From Cristatella mucedo (lineage: Eukaryota > Bryozoa > Phylactolaemata > Cristatellidae): a stretch of 64,000 bases of DNA. Below are positions 38,380-50,287 of the stretch, in pieces. Below the pieces are notes generated by a model. It was given only the letters and a program-made list of their open reading frames with translations. It had not been told where the DNA came from and made no database searches. Position 1 is the first letter of the stretch. Every line of letters starts with the position of its first letter. The position numbers were made by a program, and so were the translations under genes. The stretch is from the NCBI GenBank assembly GCA_009760855.2, contig WPIO01000013.1, forward strand, positions 3,329,001 through 3,393,000. The letters run 5' to 3'.

Positions 38380-38880
38380 CACTTTTAGGTCCCTTCATTC
38401 TATGGCTCCAGCCTATCTCTCAGATCTACTCCCCCATCAGGCCAAGCATCGTACCACCCGCTTTTCGGAATCCAACAGTCTAGAAATACCTCGTACAAAC
38501 CTTAAATCCTTTGGAGACCGTGCATTTAGTTCGTATGCTCCCAAAGCCTGGAACTCCCTCCCGACCTGCGTCAGAACATCCCCTGACCTGACCACATTTA
38601 AAAGGAACTTAAAAACACCTATTTAGGACAGCATTTAGTGGGTCCCTGTGATTCCTCCTTGATGTGCTTATGCGTGCTGACACTGTGAATGCTGCCACTA
38701 ACCACATTTGCATGCTGACCCTGTGCATGTCACCCTAACCATATTATTCATTTTTTTTAAGCAAGATTTTACTTACCATTCAATTGCATTTCCCTTTGCA
38801 GCAAATGTAAAGCGCCTAGAAAGAGATTAAGTTCTCTGGGGGCGCTTTATCAAGTGCATTATTATTATTATTATTATTGC
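38380..38880 (+). mobile_element. LINE-B 3' copy, well preserved
   Basis: A 74-codon open part reads 'APAYLSDLLPHQAKHRTTR', 'DRAFSSYAPKAWNSLPTCV' and 'SPDLTTFKRNLKTPI'. The 3' end has hairpin 'agcgcctagaaagagattaa' and a clean ATT tail. Confidence 0.88.
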
Positions 38881-38884
38881 CCAA

Positions 38885-39650
38885 TTCCAAGCGACAGTGC
38901 AGTAACGTTGTCGCGTCAGTGGCTCAGGATTGGCAAGCCGTGGTAAATCTACTACTCTCTAGGAGGCTTCTGAGCTGTCTCAATTCAACTGTTGCTTGGT
39001 CGCCTAGCTCTTTCCAGCAATACGATATCCCTTTGTGGTTCATACGCCTAAATGAATCTGCGTGCATGTCGTACGTGCTAGCGACCCCCCACGGCAGTCC
39101 AATATTTTCCAGCACTAGCACTGAATCCGGACTCGCTGCATTTAGAGCAGAGTGACGGCTGCATTGCGAGCAGAGCCGAAACGAATTCAAGTTCAGACTT
39201 CATGACGCGCGATGACGCGTGAGCGCCAGCCCTTAGAGGCTACGGCCGGAAGTGGAAGCGCCTGCTTCTGCTCTCCGTGCTGCTGCTGCTGCTGCTGCTG
39301 CTGCTCGCCGTGCACTCATGTGGATACGTTCTCACATCCGGTGGGTGTGAGATGCAATGTAGATGTGTAATCCTCTTGCTACCGCAAGGTTACCGCAGAG
39401 CTCGAGGTGAAGCCGTGCTGCTGCTGTACCCGGAGATGAAAGAATCCTAACGGTTCTTTGGGATTGGTGCCGAATTTAGCCTCAGTTCCGACAGTTTCCG
39501 GCTGACTTTCCTCGCTGGATTCTTTGAGAACGCGCTTTTAGTCGCCGGCTTCGTGCCTATTAAAAGAGTACGATTGATTTAGTAGCGCGAACGCAGTACG
39601 ACGGTGAAATCGCGGGATTTTGGAAACTCCTAGACGACGAATATACGATG
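38885..39650. other. no gene recognised; (GCT)9 inside
   Basis: A (GCT)9 run at 39279-39305 gives a Leu-rich stretch in one frame, but that frame has a stop just upstream and no ATG. Nothing else was identified. Confidence 0.45.
39279..39305. repeat. (GCT)9 trinucleotide repeat
   Basis: Nine perfect units. Confidence 0.95.
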
Positions 39651-39654
39651 CAAT

Positions 39655-39785
39655 TATAAAATTCATTAGTATGTAGCCCTAAGAGAACTTAATCTATATC
39701 TAGACGCTATACATAACTCACAGGGCTAGAGTTCACGACCTTGGTCGTTAAAGCTGAGTATCTTTCCCGCGGGCAAAACCGGAAC
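39655..39785 (-). mobile_element. SINE-B copy
   Basis: Minus strand: head 'gcccgcgggaaagatactc', 'gtcgtgaactctagccctg' (B-box region), tail 'atagcgtctagatatagatt' to 'ttagggctacatactaatg'. Confidence 0.75.
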
Positions 39786-40536
39786 ATCTCGCGATCTTCT
39801 ATCTTGCAAGAGTGCATCCACGGTCTTCTAAGCATTTGGAGTTCGCCTTCTGTTCTGTGCGAGAAAGTGAGCAAACTACTGTGTCTCCTGAAGTGGATCT
39901 CAGCCTCAAAGACCACACGACCATGCAATGTTCGAGATTATTGACAATGACCATGAAAGCTGAACCTCGATTACGAAATATGAGCAGCTTTTCCGCTGAA
40001 TTAGAACTGAGCCGCTTAAGAAATTGTCGAGATAAGCCGAGGTTTATGGGCAGCGCGATGTATTACTGCGTGCGAACGAGATAATGGAGTGACTTATGCC
40101 ATTATTATAAGGCATGGTCCTGACCGAAGTCGCTCTCTCGGATTACGGGTCCGCCGGTAGGCGAATCCTAGCGTTGAGCGCTAGTTGCTGTAAGCCTGGT
40201 AGCGAGTCGGCTGAAAGTCGCCTTTGGCGATCAATCGTAACTTAAAGGCTAATCTTATGCTTCGTCTATTACGGCATTGTTGTCAGTGCTGCGTGCAGGA
40301 TATCGGGCGCTGGCTGTGCTCGCCGGCTGCGAGCTTCAGGTTTTTGCATATTGCGTACGCAATGCCGCTACTCGAACTGATGAGAGTCGCGCGGTCATAA
40401 CCGCGAGCACTAATTTGTTGAACGACTGGTTAATATTCCTAACGCCGCCCCAGCCACCGCGATTTCCGGTGCAAAAGATGGCCCGGAGTTTAGACCCCGC
40501 AGTCTTCCGCACTTTAGCGTGACTCTTCGCACTAAA

Positions 40537-40644
40537 ATGGAGCGTATAACTGACTCCATAGTGCTGGGAGAGGTGGCGAAAGACGGTCAGGAGCTACATT
40601 TAGGAGGGCTACATTTACGTCACAAGGCCCGACAGATCGTCCAG
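40537..40644 (+). CDS. candidate first coding exon, unknown protein
   Basis: ATG 40537 sits in strong context (A at -3, G at +4) and opens 36 codons ('MERITDSIVLGEVAKDGQE', then 'LHLGGLHLRHKARQIVQ') to a donor 'gtccag|gtatgc' in phase 0. The residue mix looks protein-like. A possible next exon in the same phase begins after the acceptor 'tcttgtttcag' at ~43156 ('TLRELDVLNANRGN'), but this pairing is speculative. No family recognised. Confidence 0.3.
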
Positions 40645-40649
40645 GTATG

Positions 40650-41270
40650 CAACGCTTGAAGTATGAGAACATTATTAACTACCAGTTTCGTCTAATCTAA
40701 TTTACCATTCCATATTTGACAAAATTCTCATGAATGTCAACGAAGCTGTCTGCAGCCGTTTCTTTTTGCGGCGCGCTTCCGGAGTCGCGAAAGCAGTGGG
40801 CGGCGGCGGCGGCGTTCGTGAGAACGGACGGCCACTCGGATGCCACCCCTTGAGCCTCGCGCCAGCGGCACGCTAATTGGCAGTCGAGGCTGCTCGCGGT
40901 GGACTGCGTCGCCCATCCCCTCCATTCCCAGCTGGCCTGTAAGCGAACCGCGTGAATTACAACAGGCAAGGATAGAATAATGGCGTTGCTGCGCAGCGCA
41001 GCCCAGTGCTGAGCGCATAGCGTCAGCCTTTCCTCTTCGTCGAATCCTTTACGTTGCCGATTTAAATATCTGCTCTGAAAGATTAGTTCGCACATTTGAC
41101 TGATTTGGATTTATACCGCAGAGTTTTACACGTGAGAGCCGTGTGGGGAAAACTTCCTTAACCTGTCGATGCAACTGTTGGCCTTCATCTTAAGCGTCAA
41201 GTCTGGACGTGAAGGCTATTAATGCGACGTCAACGTAAACAGGAAAAAACTCATAGGGATTCGCGGTCAA
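40650..41270. other. no gene recognised
   Basis: A 132-codon minus-strand ORF (40697-41095) has no family resemblance. Confidence 0.45.
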
Positions 41271-41385
41271 AACTCTCTCTCTCTCTCGCGAGCGCACGCT
41301 CTCGCGCGTGTGTGTGGTGTGTGTGTGTGCGTGCGCGTGTGCGTTTGTGCGTGCGTTTGTGCGTGTGTTTGCGTGGCGCCCGTGC
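41271..41385. repeat. (CT)n then interrupted (GT)n microsatellite
   Basis: A short CT run, 'cgcgagcgcacgctctcgcgcg', then GT/GC alternation to ~41385. Confidence 0.9.
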
Positions 41386-41484
41386 TTGTGTGTGAAACGT
41401 AGCGAGCAGCAGGTCCAGTTGCAAGCAGTAGGACCGAAGATGATTGCTTATTCGCACGAAATAGCGCGGAAACTCGGCAATTTC

Positions 41485-41910
41485 AAGTTAATAATAATAA
41501 TAATAGTAGTAATAATGCACTTGATAAAGCGCCCTCAGAGAACTCAATCTCTCTCTAGGCGCTTTACATTTGCTGCAAAGTGAAATGCAATTGAATGGTG
41601 AGTAATATCATGCTTGATACACAAACACCATGAATAAAATGGTTAGGGATGACATGCACAGGGTCAGCATGCAAATGTGGTTAGTGGCAGCATGCACAGT
41701 GTCAGCACGCATAAGCACACGGAGGACGAATCACAGAGACCCACTAAATGCTGTCCTAAATAGGTGTTTTTTTAAGTTCTTTTTAAGTGTGGTCAAGTCA
41801 GGGGATGTTCTGACGCAGGTTGGGAGGGAGTTCCAGGCTTTGGGACCATACGAACTAAATGCACGGTCTCCAGAGGATTTAAGGTTTGTACGAGTTATTT
41901 GTAGAATGTT
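41485..41910 (-). mobile_element. LINE-B 3' copy
   Basis: Starts at its ATT tail and hairpin 'cgccctcagagaactcaatc', then the complement of 'acccactaaatgctgtccta' and of the coding end 'GREFQALGPYELNARSPED' as read on the opposite strand. Confidence 0.85.
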
Positions 41911-42935
41911 GGATTAGTAGTATACGGTAACGAAAGTTATGCGGAAAAGTATCTTCACACCAGACCTACATCACCCATCGGAAACTCTTCTGATCATCAT
42001 AAGGAGTGAGCATCGGTCGGCAGTTTTCAGTCGAAAAACCAACATTTGCATGGATACTTGGGTACAGAGTCAGTTCTGGCTCATGGAAACGCCACGCCCA
42101 CAGGTTTATCGGCAATGTGTGCAAGCTAGTGAGAGCTACGGTACTCACAGAAAATGCTGTTCCACATACGAAATTATTCGAAAGTCTACAGTGTCTATTT
42201 CAAAGTAGAAAGTGGACTAGCAGACCACCGAAGCCTGTTACCCGGAGCGTCCAAGCACGGCCGCGGATAGCGTAGGTGAAGGCCATTGGTTAGGGTACCC
42301 GCATTGCTGGGGTCGTGTGGTTCCGTGAGAGAGGTTGCAGCGTTCGCTTTCGAACGACGGTAAGCACTGGCGCCTGGCATATATAAATTATGTGAAAAAT
42401 GCGGTGACTGAGCCTGCAGGACAGTCGATGACTGGTGGACCGCTACAGCGTTAATCCTCGTATAACTTTTGGGAGCAGCTGCTAATTGGGGGGGGGAGGG
42501 AGGGGGAGGGGTTGACTTTCTCGATGAGTATGCAGACTGGAGCGCATTTGAGTACACTATCGCAGCGCCCCTTACGCTTCTTGGTTGCGCATGCCGCCGA
42601 AATATCTTGCTAATCTGCAGTATTACTGTTGCCTACAAGGTCAAGGTGGAGCGCGGTAGCTGGCTGAGGCAAAGTAGCGAGAATGTTTTCACTAATAAGG
42701 CTAATTTCTTTAGACTGCGCTGACGCAGTTGTGGTGCAACTGCAAGTGGCAAGTGGCATTTGGCTTGCGCGAATCGAATCTTTTTCTAAGCATACCGCGT
42801 CCGCTTTGAGGCTTATTCACGGTTATCCAGTGCACTCCGCCTGCTTGCAGCCAAATTGGTGGCACGGCAAGCAAATGGGCAAGAGTATATCGAAAATGAC
42901 AAGTCCACCCCCTCGTCTGCAATCGTCGTTTCAAA
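41911..42935. other. no gene recognised
   Basis: A G-rich tract lies at 42487-42512 ('gggggggggagggagggggagggg'-like). No gene was identified. Confidence 0.45.

Positions 42936-42937
<2 letters not shown>

Positions 42938-43021
<84 letters not shown>
42938..43021. repeat. (GA)n microsatellite, ~42 units
   Basis: Uninterrupted GA run. Confidence 0.97.
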
Positions 43022-43022
<1 letters not shown>

Positions 43023-43024
43023 AG

Positions 43025-44940
43025 GAAGGCCTACCGACCGCAAAGCATCGCTGCATGCTGCTTTCAGTGGGTACCATTTATTACTGAACCATGTCTTCCC
43101 AGGCTCGTGTTTTATGCAAGAGTGTGAGTATTTCATTCTTGAATCTCTTGTTTCAGACACTGCGGGAATTGGATGTACTTAATGCTAATAGAGGCAACGA
43201 GTTTTTGTGGCATCCATATTCGGCTGTTCGTGAGACCTTCCTATTGCAGATATTGCCGTTTTTCTAACTTGAGTCATTTTCTTCCTCATTTTTAGTTGGC
43301 ATTGTTGGGTAGTTTGCTTTGTTGGGAAGGCCGAGAGGCATCAAAGCTCAGAACAATAATCGGCTGCTGTCAATACCAGCTAGTTGCTTTGGTTGCTCTG
43401 GCTGACAGTGGTGGATGATTGTCCTTTATTCACCCATCCTATCGGCTTATCTACATTTGCTCTCCAGTGCATGTCACTACTGGGTAGCCCATTTGTTTGC
43501 TCGTCGGCCTCAGAGCCGATTCGGTTATTCATTCATTGTGTATGACTGCCCACTGGGAGCATTTGCCCTGATCGTGATAATGCCTGCTGCCTATGGTGCC
43601 TATGCTGCTAGGCTGTAATGCTTCAACACACTACAAGGACAGATATTCTGTTGCCTCTGCCATTTGGTAGTTTAGACATGGACTGCTGTAGATTCGAAAC
43701 TATTATGATTCAATGCAAATGGCCGAAGTTAACGTGCAGGATGAATCCCAGTTTTAGTCGCAAAATTCCTCCGCGCAACCTGGTAGTGGCAAAGCACATG
43801 AGCACCGATAATTCGTGTCCATGTGAGAAAGCAGACACCTCACGGAAGAATTTTCATGTTGACTTTACAAGTAGAAAGCATCCATCTGAGGGCTTGGACC
43901 ACCAGTGAAATCCATATCCTGTGTCAGTAGCATACTTTGGGTTGTCAAGTCATCACGGATGCCAAGCATTGACCTAATGCTCTTGACTTACGAAATCTTC
44001 TCTGCTTACTAATTCGATTGGTGTAGTACACGATAAAAGGAAGTGACTCTAATGCAGTTCGTAATTTGACTCTGGTCTGTTCGTAGTTCGGTTTGACCTA
44101 TTTTGGCTACTAACCACTGGCTCCAGCTGGTTGCTAGCCATCAAGCCATTGCTATTTCTAGTTGCTGCCAGTGTGCGTTGCAAGACACTGCACGTGCTAG
44201 GTGGTGGCAATGTGTTGTACCTCTCGGAGGAGAGGAACCGAGGCTGCTGACTTTCTGCCTTGTACTGTGTCTCAGGGAAGTGAAGCCAAGGTGAACTAGT
44301 CGATCATTCATCTAAGGAAAGGCTTGTATGTTCATCTTCTTTCTGAGGGGGTCAACTATTTTTTTTTTCCTTTCCACTCACTTTGGCTTTTTACTCTGTC
44401 CCTCTTTCATCCAATATTACTTATGGAGCAACAGTGTCACGATAGCCTACTTTGAGGCTCTTGTTGATTCTATAATTTCCTTTTTGTTAATCCATATAAA
44501 TCACGGCGCCTGACAAAATATGGGCACCTTTCCAGGCTGCATTTACACCATCCATTTTTTGTATGACCAACTTGGTCAACATTCTCTGATGATCATGATG
44601 CTCTTTGTTGTTCTCGGCCAAATTCCTTCGATAGTGTAGCTAGTTTGCTTGATGGTTTTACAAAAGTTTGACCATGCTGCACTTGCTCATATACCAGTGC
44701 CGTGCGTGAATCATGTGACCACTTATAGAGATTGCTCTTATTTGCGTCCAGCTTTTGATTCATCAGATGCTGCATGCTACCTGGAAATTGAAACTCTTAA
44801 TATGCAGATTCTTAGACTCATTTGTCAAAGCTCTAAAAAATAATTTATTCTCATCACCTTTGGATGTGGAGAGGCTGAGGAACTAAGAATTCGTGAAAGC
44901 CCAAAAAGGAAGAGGATGCAATCGAGTTGAGAAAACCTAG
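43025..44940. other. no gene recognised
   Basis: No repeat family or convincing exon, apart from the speculative acceptor at ~43156 mentioned under the 40537 candidate. Confidence 0.45.
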
Positions 44941-44944
44941 AAGT

Positions 44945-45430
44945 AATAATTGAAATTAAAAGCTTTTGGTGCACTACACCTTATCACATTTCTGTTTACG
45001 TGTTTGCATTCACTGTCAGCAAAAATCCTCGAGATAATTGTAAACTTTGTTATACATGTAATGACTGCAGAAAATACAGCTCTAGGACGTTTGATGGCAA
45101 GTATAGCAAAACTTATCCAACCGAAATCAGTAGCAAACGAGCACAGTGTGGTAACACAACCAGAGCTGAATCCGCCTTTCAAATTTCACCCTGATCCGTG
45201 ACGAATTTGCCGAGTTATGGAATTTACAAGGTACAAAGCAATACTGTAAATGAATCTGTATACAAATCACATTCTTGTACCTCATCAAGCTTCATGCATG
45301 TTCCTCGATCTACCAAGGTTCAACGTGTTGGTACACAAGTCGAACATGATGCAGAGATCGGTAAATTTGCTATGTATTTACGATGTGCTGCTTCCGGTTT
45401 ACATCCGGGTTAGACATGGTTTGCATAATC
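44945..45430 (-). repeat. Rep-C interspersed repeat, copy 2 (reversed)
   Basis: The reverse complement gives 'gatgtaaaccggaagcagc', 'gatctctgcatcatgttcga', 'gttgaaccttggtagatcg', 'aaattccataactcggcaaa' and 'ggtgaaatttgaaaggcgga', in the order of the other two copies. Confidence 0.75.
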
Positions 45431-45720
45431 TTTTTTTCTTTCTTCAAGTATAAAAAATCATTGATTTGGAGACTATGCTTGTACCTATGCATTGATTCTG
45501 AGAACTTTTCCAAAGTAAGCAAATATCAACCCTACAAGTGAATGCGGATGCTCCACGTGCAGTAACTGATTGTGATGCACAGATGATATTTGGTGTTGGC
45601 TCTTGTGAATGTTTGCTCATCCCGATAGCACTGTTTGTAGCAATTGTGATTGTTCGGCAGCACCGACCGAGCATTGGCTATGGCAGAATGCCTCTGATGG
45701 GCTGCGGCTGAGTCTCTCAG

Positions 45721-45721
<1 letters not shown>

Positions 45722-45753
<32 letters not shown>
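45722..45753 (+). repeat. G32 homopolymer followed by a GGGA run
   Basis: 32 consecutive G, then 'agggaggggtgag'. Length is likely to vary or be misread in assembly. Confidence 0.95.
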
Positions 45754-45754
<1 letters not shown>

Positions 45755-45969
45755 GGGAGGGGTGAGCAATCAGCTTAAGCAGAGAAGGAAAAGCTCAGCC
45801 CTTTGGAGACCACATCGAGCACTCTGTGTACTTAGGATGATGTTCAAATTGCTGCTTGCATGACCATTGCTAGACGTAGATAGAAGGCTGTAATTGATAA
45901 TTGTCTCAGGAAGGCTTGCTGATAAGGAGGGCCAGATGGAAACAGAACTTTCGGAAAGTCAGCACTTTG

Positions 45970-46090
45970 TGGATATAATAAGAATAATAATAATACACTG
46001 ATAAAGCGCCCTCAGAGAACTCGATCTCTTTCTAGGCGCTTTACATTTGCTGCAAAGGAAACACGATCGAGTGGTGAGTGGTATATTGGC
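45970..46090 (-). mobile_element. LINE-B 3' end
   Basis: ATT tail, hairpin 'gcgccctcagagaactcgat', then 'tttacatttgctgcaaagga'. Only ~120 bp of the element. Confidence 0.82.
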
Positions 46091-46094
46091 TTGG

Positions 46095-47015
46095 ATTGTA
46101 GATTTACATTTTTGGTTTATCACAATTGGAATTTTCAAAAAGTCTACTTTTTAGGCCACCGTTTGCTGTCCTACCCAGCAGTAGCTAGTAGCCAAGTTTG
46201 CATTTGAATCTTTATGGCTGCTACCGGCACATAGTTACAGCCGGCAAGCCCTGTTTAAACAACATCCTTATAGCAGCCGCCAAATATACGGTAGCACAGC
46301 ATGTTCATTTTTAAAATCTTGACATGTCTGATTGCCTGTAACCTTACCCAAAGAAAGCGAACGTGTATGTAGTTATATCAGCAGCCGATATATATGCCCG
46401 GTTCCCATAAGATTTCGGCATGTAGGAAGAATGAAGTTTTTCAAATTCTCTTAGCATTCTGTTGACCACACCCGGTGACAAAATGCCGTAGAGCACATGG
46501 CTTCAAATTAGCACTGCCAAAGAAAAAGTGCTAAAGGAAAATTTAGTATGACTAATATCTCTACTGTATCTAGTGCTAAGTAGTGTTTATTCAGTTTTGC
46601 ACTCGTTTTTCATGGCAGTCGTAGCTTACGAACAAACCCTAATAATCTGCATTACATGCATCCCTACTTCAGAAATACTTGTCACGAATACCAGCTGAGC
46701 ATCAAGATATCTATCGTGTGGAAGTTTGTATGGTGCAGTTGATTACGACTACCAAATTATTGGTATCCATGGCTCGTAGCCAGTTTGTTTTGGATCTGAT
46801 AGAATGTTTTGTAATAGCAGACATGCCTCTTGAAAGAAAGATCAAGAATTGGAAAGCTTCCATAAAAATATAAATCAGGAGGTGCTGCTTCACCGTCTTT
46901 GCTTTTAAGGAGTGACTACTTACCGTTGCTCCTGTTCCGGTATGTTGACAACGTCACAAAGTAGGCCCACCAAAAGACAATTTATGTAGTATTTGACAAA
47001 AGTATGGCCAGTTAT
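46095..47015. other. no gene recognised
   Basis: Nothing identified. Confidence 0.5.
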
Positions 47016-47016
47016 A

Positions 47017-47018
<2 letters not shown>

Positions 47019-47069
<51 letters not shown>
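47019..47069. repeat. (AT)n microsatellite
   Basis: About 25 AT units between two 'ggat' motifs. Confidence 0.95.
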
Positions 47070-47071
<2 letters not shown>

Positions 47072-47074
47072 ATA

Positions 47075-48190
47075 GCTGCTGTGGCGATTCAGCTTCAGTG
47101 TGCTTCGAGATGGTACTTCAACGAAGCTCTTATCACTGAAGTCTCTGGAAGATTTCAATTACGTACCTGTCTCCGAATGTATTGATACAAACTATCGATG
47201 AGTTTGGCATCGATTTTCACTGACCATCTAGTGTTTATGAGTTTTTTAGTTTGTGAGTGATGGCGAGATGACTAGATGCTATTGAGTGAGTGGGAGAGCA
47301 TACCGTAGTAGCAAGGTTAGGTCATACAGCTGTAGGCTGGCACAGCCGAGTGAGGTGACCCGTAGCCCATACTGAGGATCTTGAAATTGATTCGATGTTT
47401 GATAAGGACACAGACAGACACGGTTTGGTGAGGCAGCTATGTCGTTCACAGACCAGGTGCTGCTGGAGACGGCAGACGAGCTACCGAGTATGTATTGTAG
47501 ATATGCATACTTCAACATTATCAAATATTTACTTGTAAAAATATTAATATTTACATGTAAAAATTGATGCATACATTTAGGCATGCTTTCACAGCTTAAA
47601 ATGGCTACATACTTATACTTACATAATTCCGGCACATATCTGTACATGTACATCAACACATCTGCAGGCTAGACGTCTATGTATTGTAAGTAGGTGCATG
47701 CGTGCATTTTACCGTGTGCGCCGTGTATATGTGTATGCATACATTTGTGTGTTCTACTTGGATAAATCATTGTCTACTATTGGAACTATCTCTTCCTTGA
47801 AATTTCGTGGTATGATATTATTCGAGCTCAAATACTCATTCACTATAAGGGAGTTTCCTTGGAGACAAGAGATCCCAATAAGACACTCTTTGGGGATTCT
47901 CTGGGCCAAAATCGGCCATGACGGTCAGGAGCTTTCTCGCGGCTTTCTTTGTACGTTAATATACTGCCTGCCATATTGTTGACTCGATCTTGTGCTGTGC
48001 GCTACTGCCCAAACAAATTCAACTGGAGTACAATGCATTCTTGTATACGGTGCCATTAGCAGATGCTGCGCTATTGCCAGAGGCCAGCTCGCCATTTTAC
48101 AGGAGGTTCCTTCAATTGGTTTAACGTTTTGTGATATGCTGCCATGGTTGTCATCTTTATAACGTTTCTGATTCGGACAGCATTATCTTG
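47075..48190. other. region upstream of SH2D4-like coding exon 1
   Basis: A non-coding first exon must lie upstream of the acceptor at 48200, but it could not be placed. Confidence 0.45.
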
Positions 48191-48200
48191 TCTTCTGCAG

Positions 48201-48303
48201 AAAAATGCTGCAAGCGATCCTGGACAGTATGTTCATTGAACCAGAGATTCTTGCCGAGCTTCCCGATGAGCAGAAGCAGCTTCTGTTCTGCAAACTTCGT
48301 GAG
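48201..48303 (+). CDS. SH2D4: SH2D4-like coding exon 1
   Basis: Acceptor 'cttgtcttctgcag', four leader bases, ATG 48205, 33 codons, donor 'cgtgag|gtgggt'. The start lines up with the SH2D4A start Met. Confidence 0.9.
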
Positions 48304-50206
48304 GTGGGTGTGTGCATACTATTTATATTATAGACTACGTTCGATACCGCCGCTGATGCATCCCGGGCTTCGGTTGCATTCTAGTGGGAATGTTCTTGTG
48401 GGAATTGCAGTTTGATAAGTCTCCAAACCGAAGGTACGTGACACCATGCAGAACACTGAAGTGGGCTCAAGGAGACTTTTATTTATACAGAGGCCAAAGC
48501 TAGCCAGTACGCGACCGACCTACCCACCGGCGTCCTCGTCGTCGTAAGTCCCTGGACTCTGCCTCTCCCTCACTGCCATAAATCGAAATGGCCCATAAAC
48601 CAGCAGCAGCACCATAAACTCTGCTGGGCCATAAATACCTCTGGGCCATAAACAGGCTGTAGTGGAGATGACAAGGCCCTAAATAATCATAACTTTTCAC
48701 TACTCATAACTTTTAACCGTCATAACTTTTCACTACTTGCGTGTCTGGCCCCTAAAATGAAAATCTTGCAGGTCTTACCCCCTAAATAATCGTCCTGGCC
48801 ATTGCCTCTGATAGAAACCATGCTATGACCTGTGGCCGGGTTCAAGTTGTAGGATAAGTAGCGCCTGGTAGCCTAGCTAATGCTTAGCCAGTAGGTGGCA
48901 GATGTTCTTTAATCATGTGAGGTTATGCTTGCAAAATGAGCCAGTATCACAAATTGCGAATTCGTTGACAGCTAGCATTGTTAGATGCAATATTTTGGCC
49001 ACTGCCGGTTCACCGTTTGGTTTGCAATCGTTACACCGGGTTGGGGCAAGGTTTAGTGCCATTGGGCATATGATCACTGGAGTGGCAAGTAAGGCGGATA
49101 TTTACATCAGGTAGTGCTTTCAAGAGCAGCACTAGCAAATAAAAGTGCTGCGAATCCGAGCTGCAAGTTGAAGCCAGGCCATATGCCCGGACGGCTAGAA
49201 ATTTTGATTCACTTTCGTCTGTCTATCTAGGCTGTCATTAGTGTCACTGGGCAGCTACCAGACGCACCGTTGCTGCTTTTTCAGGAGCAGCTTAGACGAT
49301 GGAGATTGCGAGAAGCCGAGCTTGAGCAGAATGGCAGTGACAAAAAGAGCTCGGCTCCCAAGAAACAGCAGCAGCGGCAAGGGAAAAAGGGTAGGTACTC
49401 ACTGCACGAGCTTGCACATTTGCATGCTCTTGTCTGCTGGCTCCTGCTGCTGTTACGCTGCCCAGCTTGGCCGTCTTGAATTAAGTGAGCTGCACGTGCA
49501 CACATTACATTGTTGGCTCGGGCGGCATGCTTTGTTCGGAACATTATCCAGTGGTGCTACCTGGCACCAAGGCTGTGCCACCACTGCGTATGCTGTGCCT
49601 CGCCTGCTCTCTCGATCGATGACCGAACTTGTGAGGTAGCTGCCTGCCACTGGTTGCTAATGGCAACAAGCTGCTTGTACTCGCCCTCACCAGCGCTGTG
49701 CCTTCCAAAGGCTACCTCTATTTTCTGGCATGAATTTTGCCAGATGAATACCCCAACCTTTAGTTTGCGCACAAAACAGCTTTGCTTGAGCAACTGCTAT
49801 AACTAGTACCCATACGTTTTGCCACACCCACCCTAACTGTGGCTGCCTAGTCCACTTGTGCTGTAGGCAGTTTTTAAGATATGTCCAGAGGGTCCAAACA
49901 AGTGGTATGGATGCCAAAATAGACGTAGCAGCCCAGCACATGATTTATTCATCATGATATCCGCAGTATCGTCAATTCTTCTTTTGGGGTTGCATGGACT
50001 CGATGAGTTTCCGAGTTATATCGGATGATGTAGCATGCCAGACCACTTAATCTGTCTATAATTAGTCCAGAGGCAGAGCAAGGATTTTCATCCAGGGGAA
50101 AGACCCGCAAGATTTTTATGTAGGTGCAAGACCAGCAAGTAATGCAAAGTTGTAGCACACAACCCTAATTCTTACTCGACGTGAACTCGGCTGTTGCTTG
50201 TAATTA

Positions 50207-50287
<81 letters not shown>

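Noticed and set aside
39249-39460. Leu-rich signal peptide encoded across (GCT)9
   Set aside because: The frame has a stop just upstream, no ATG and no acceptor supporting an exon start.
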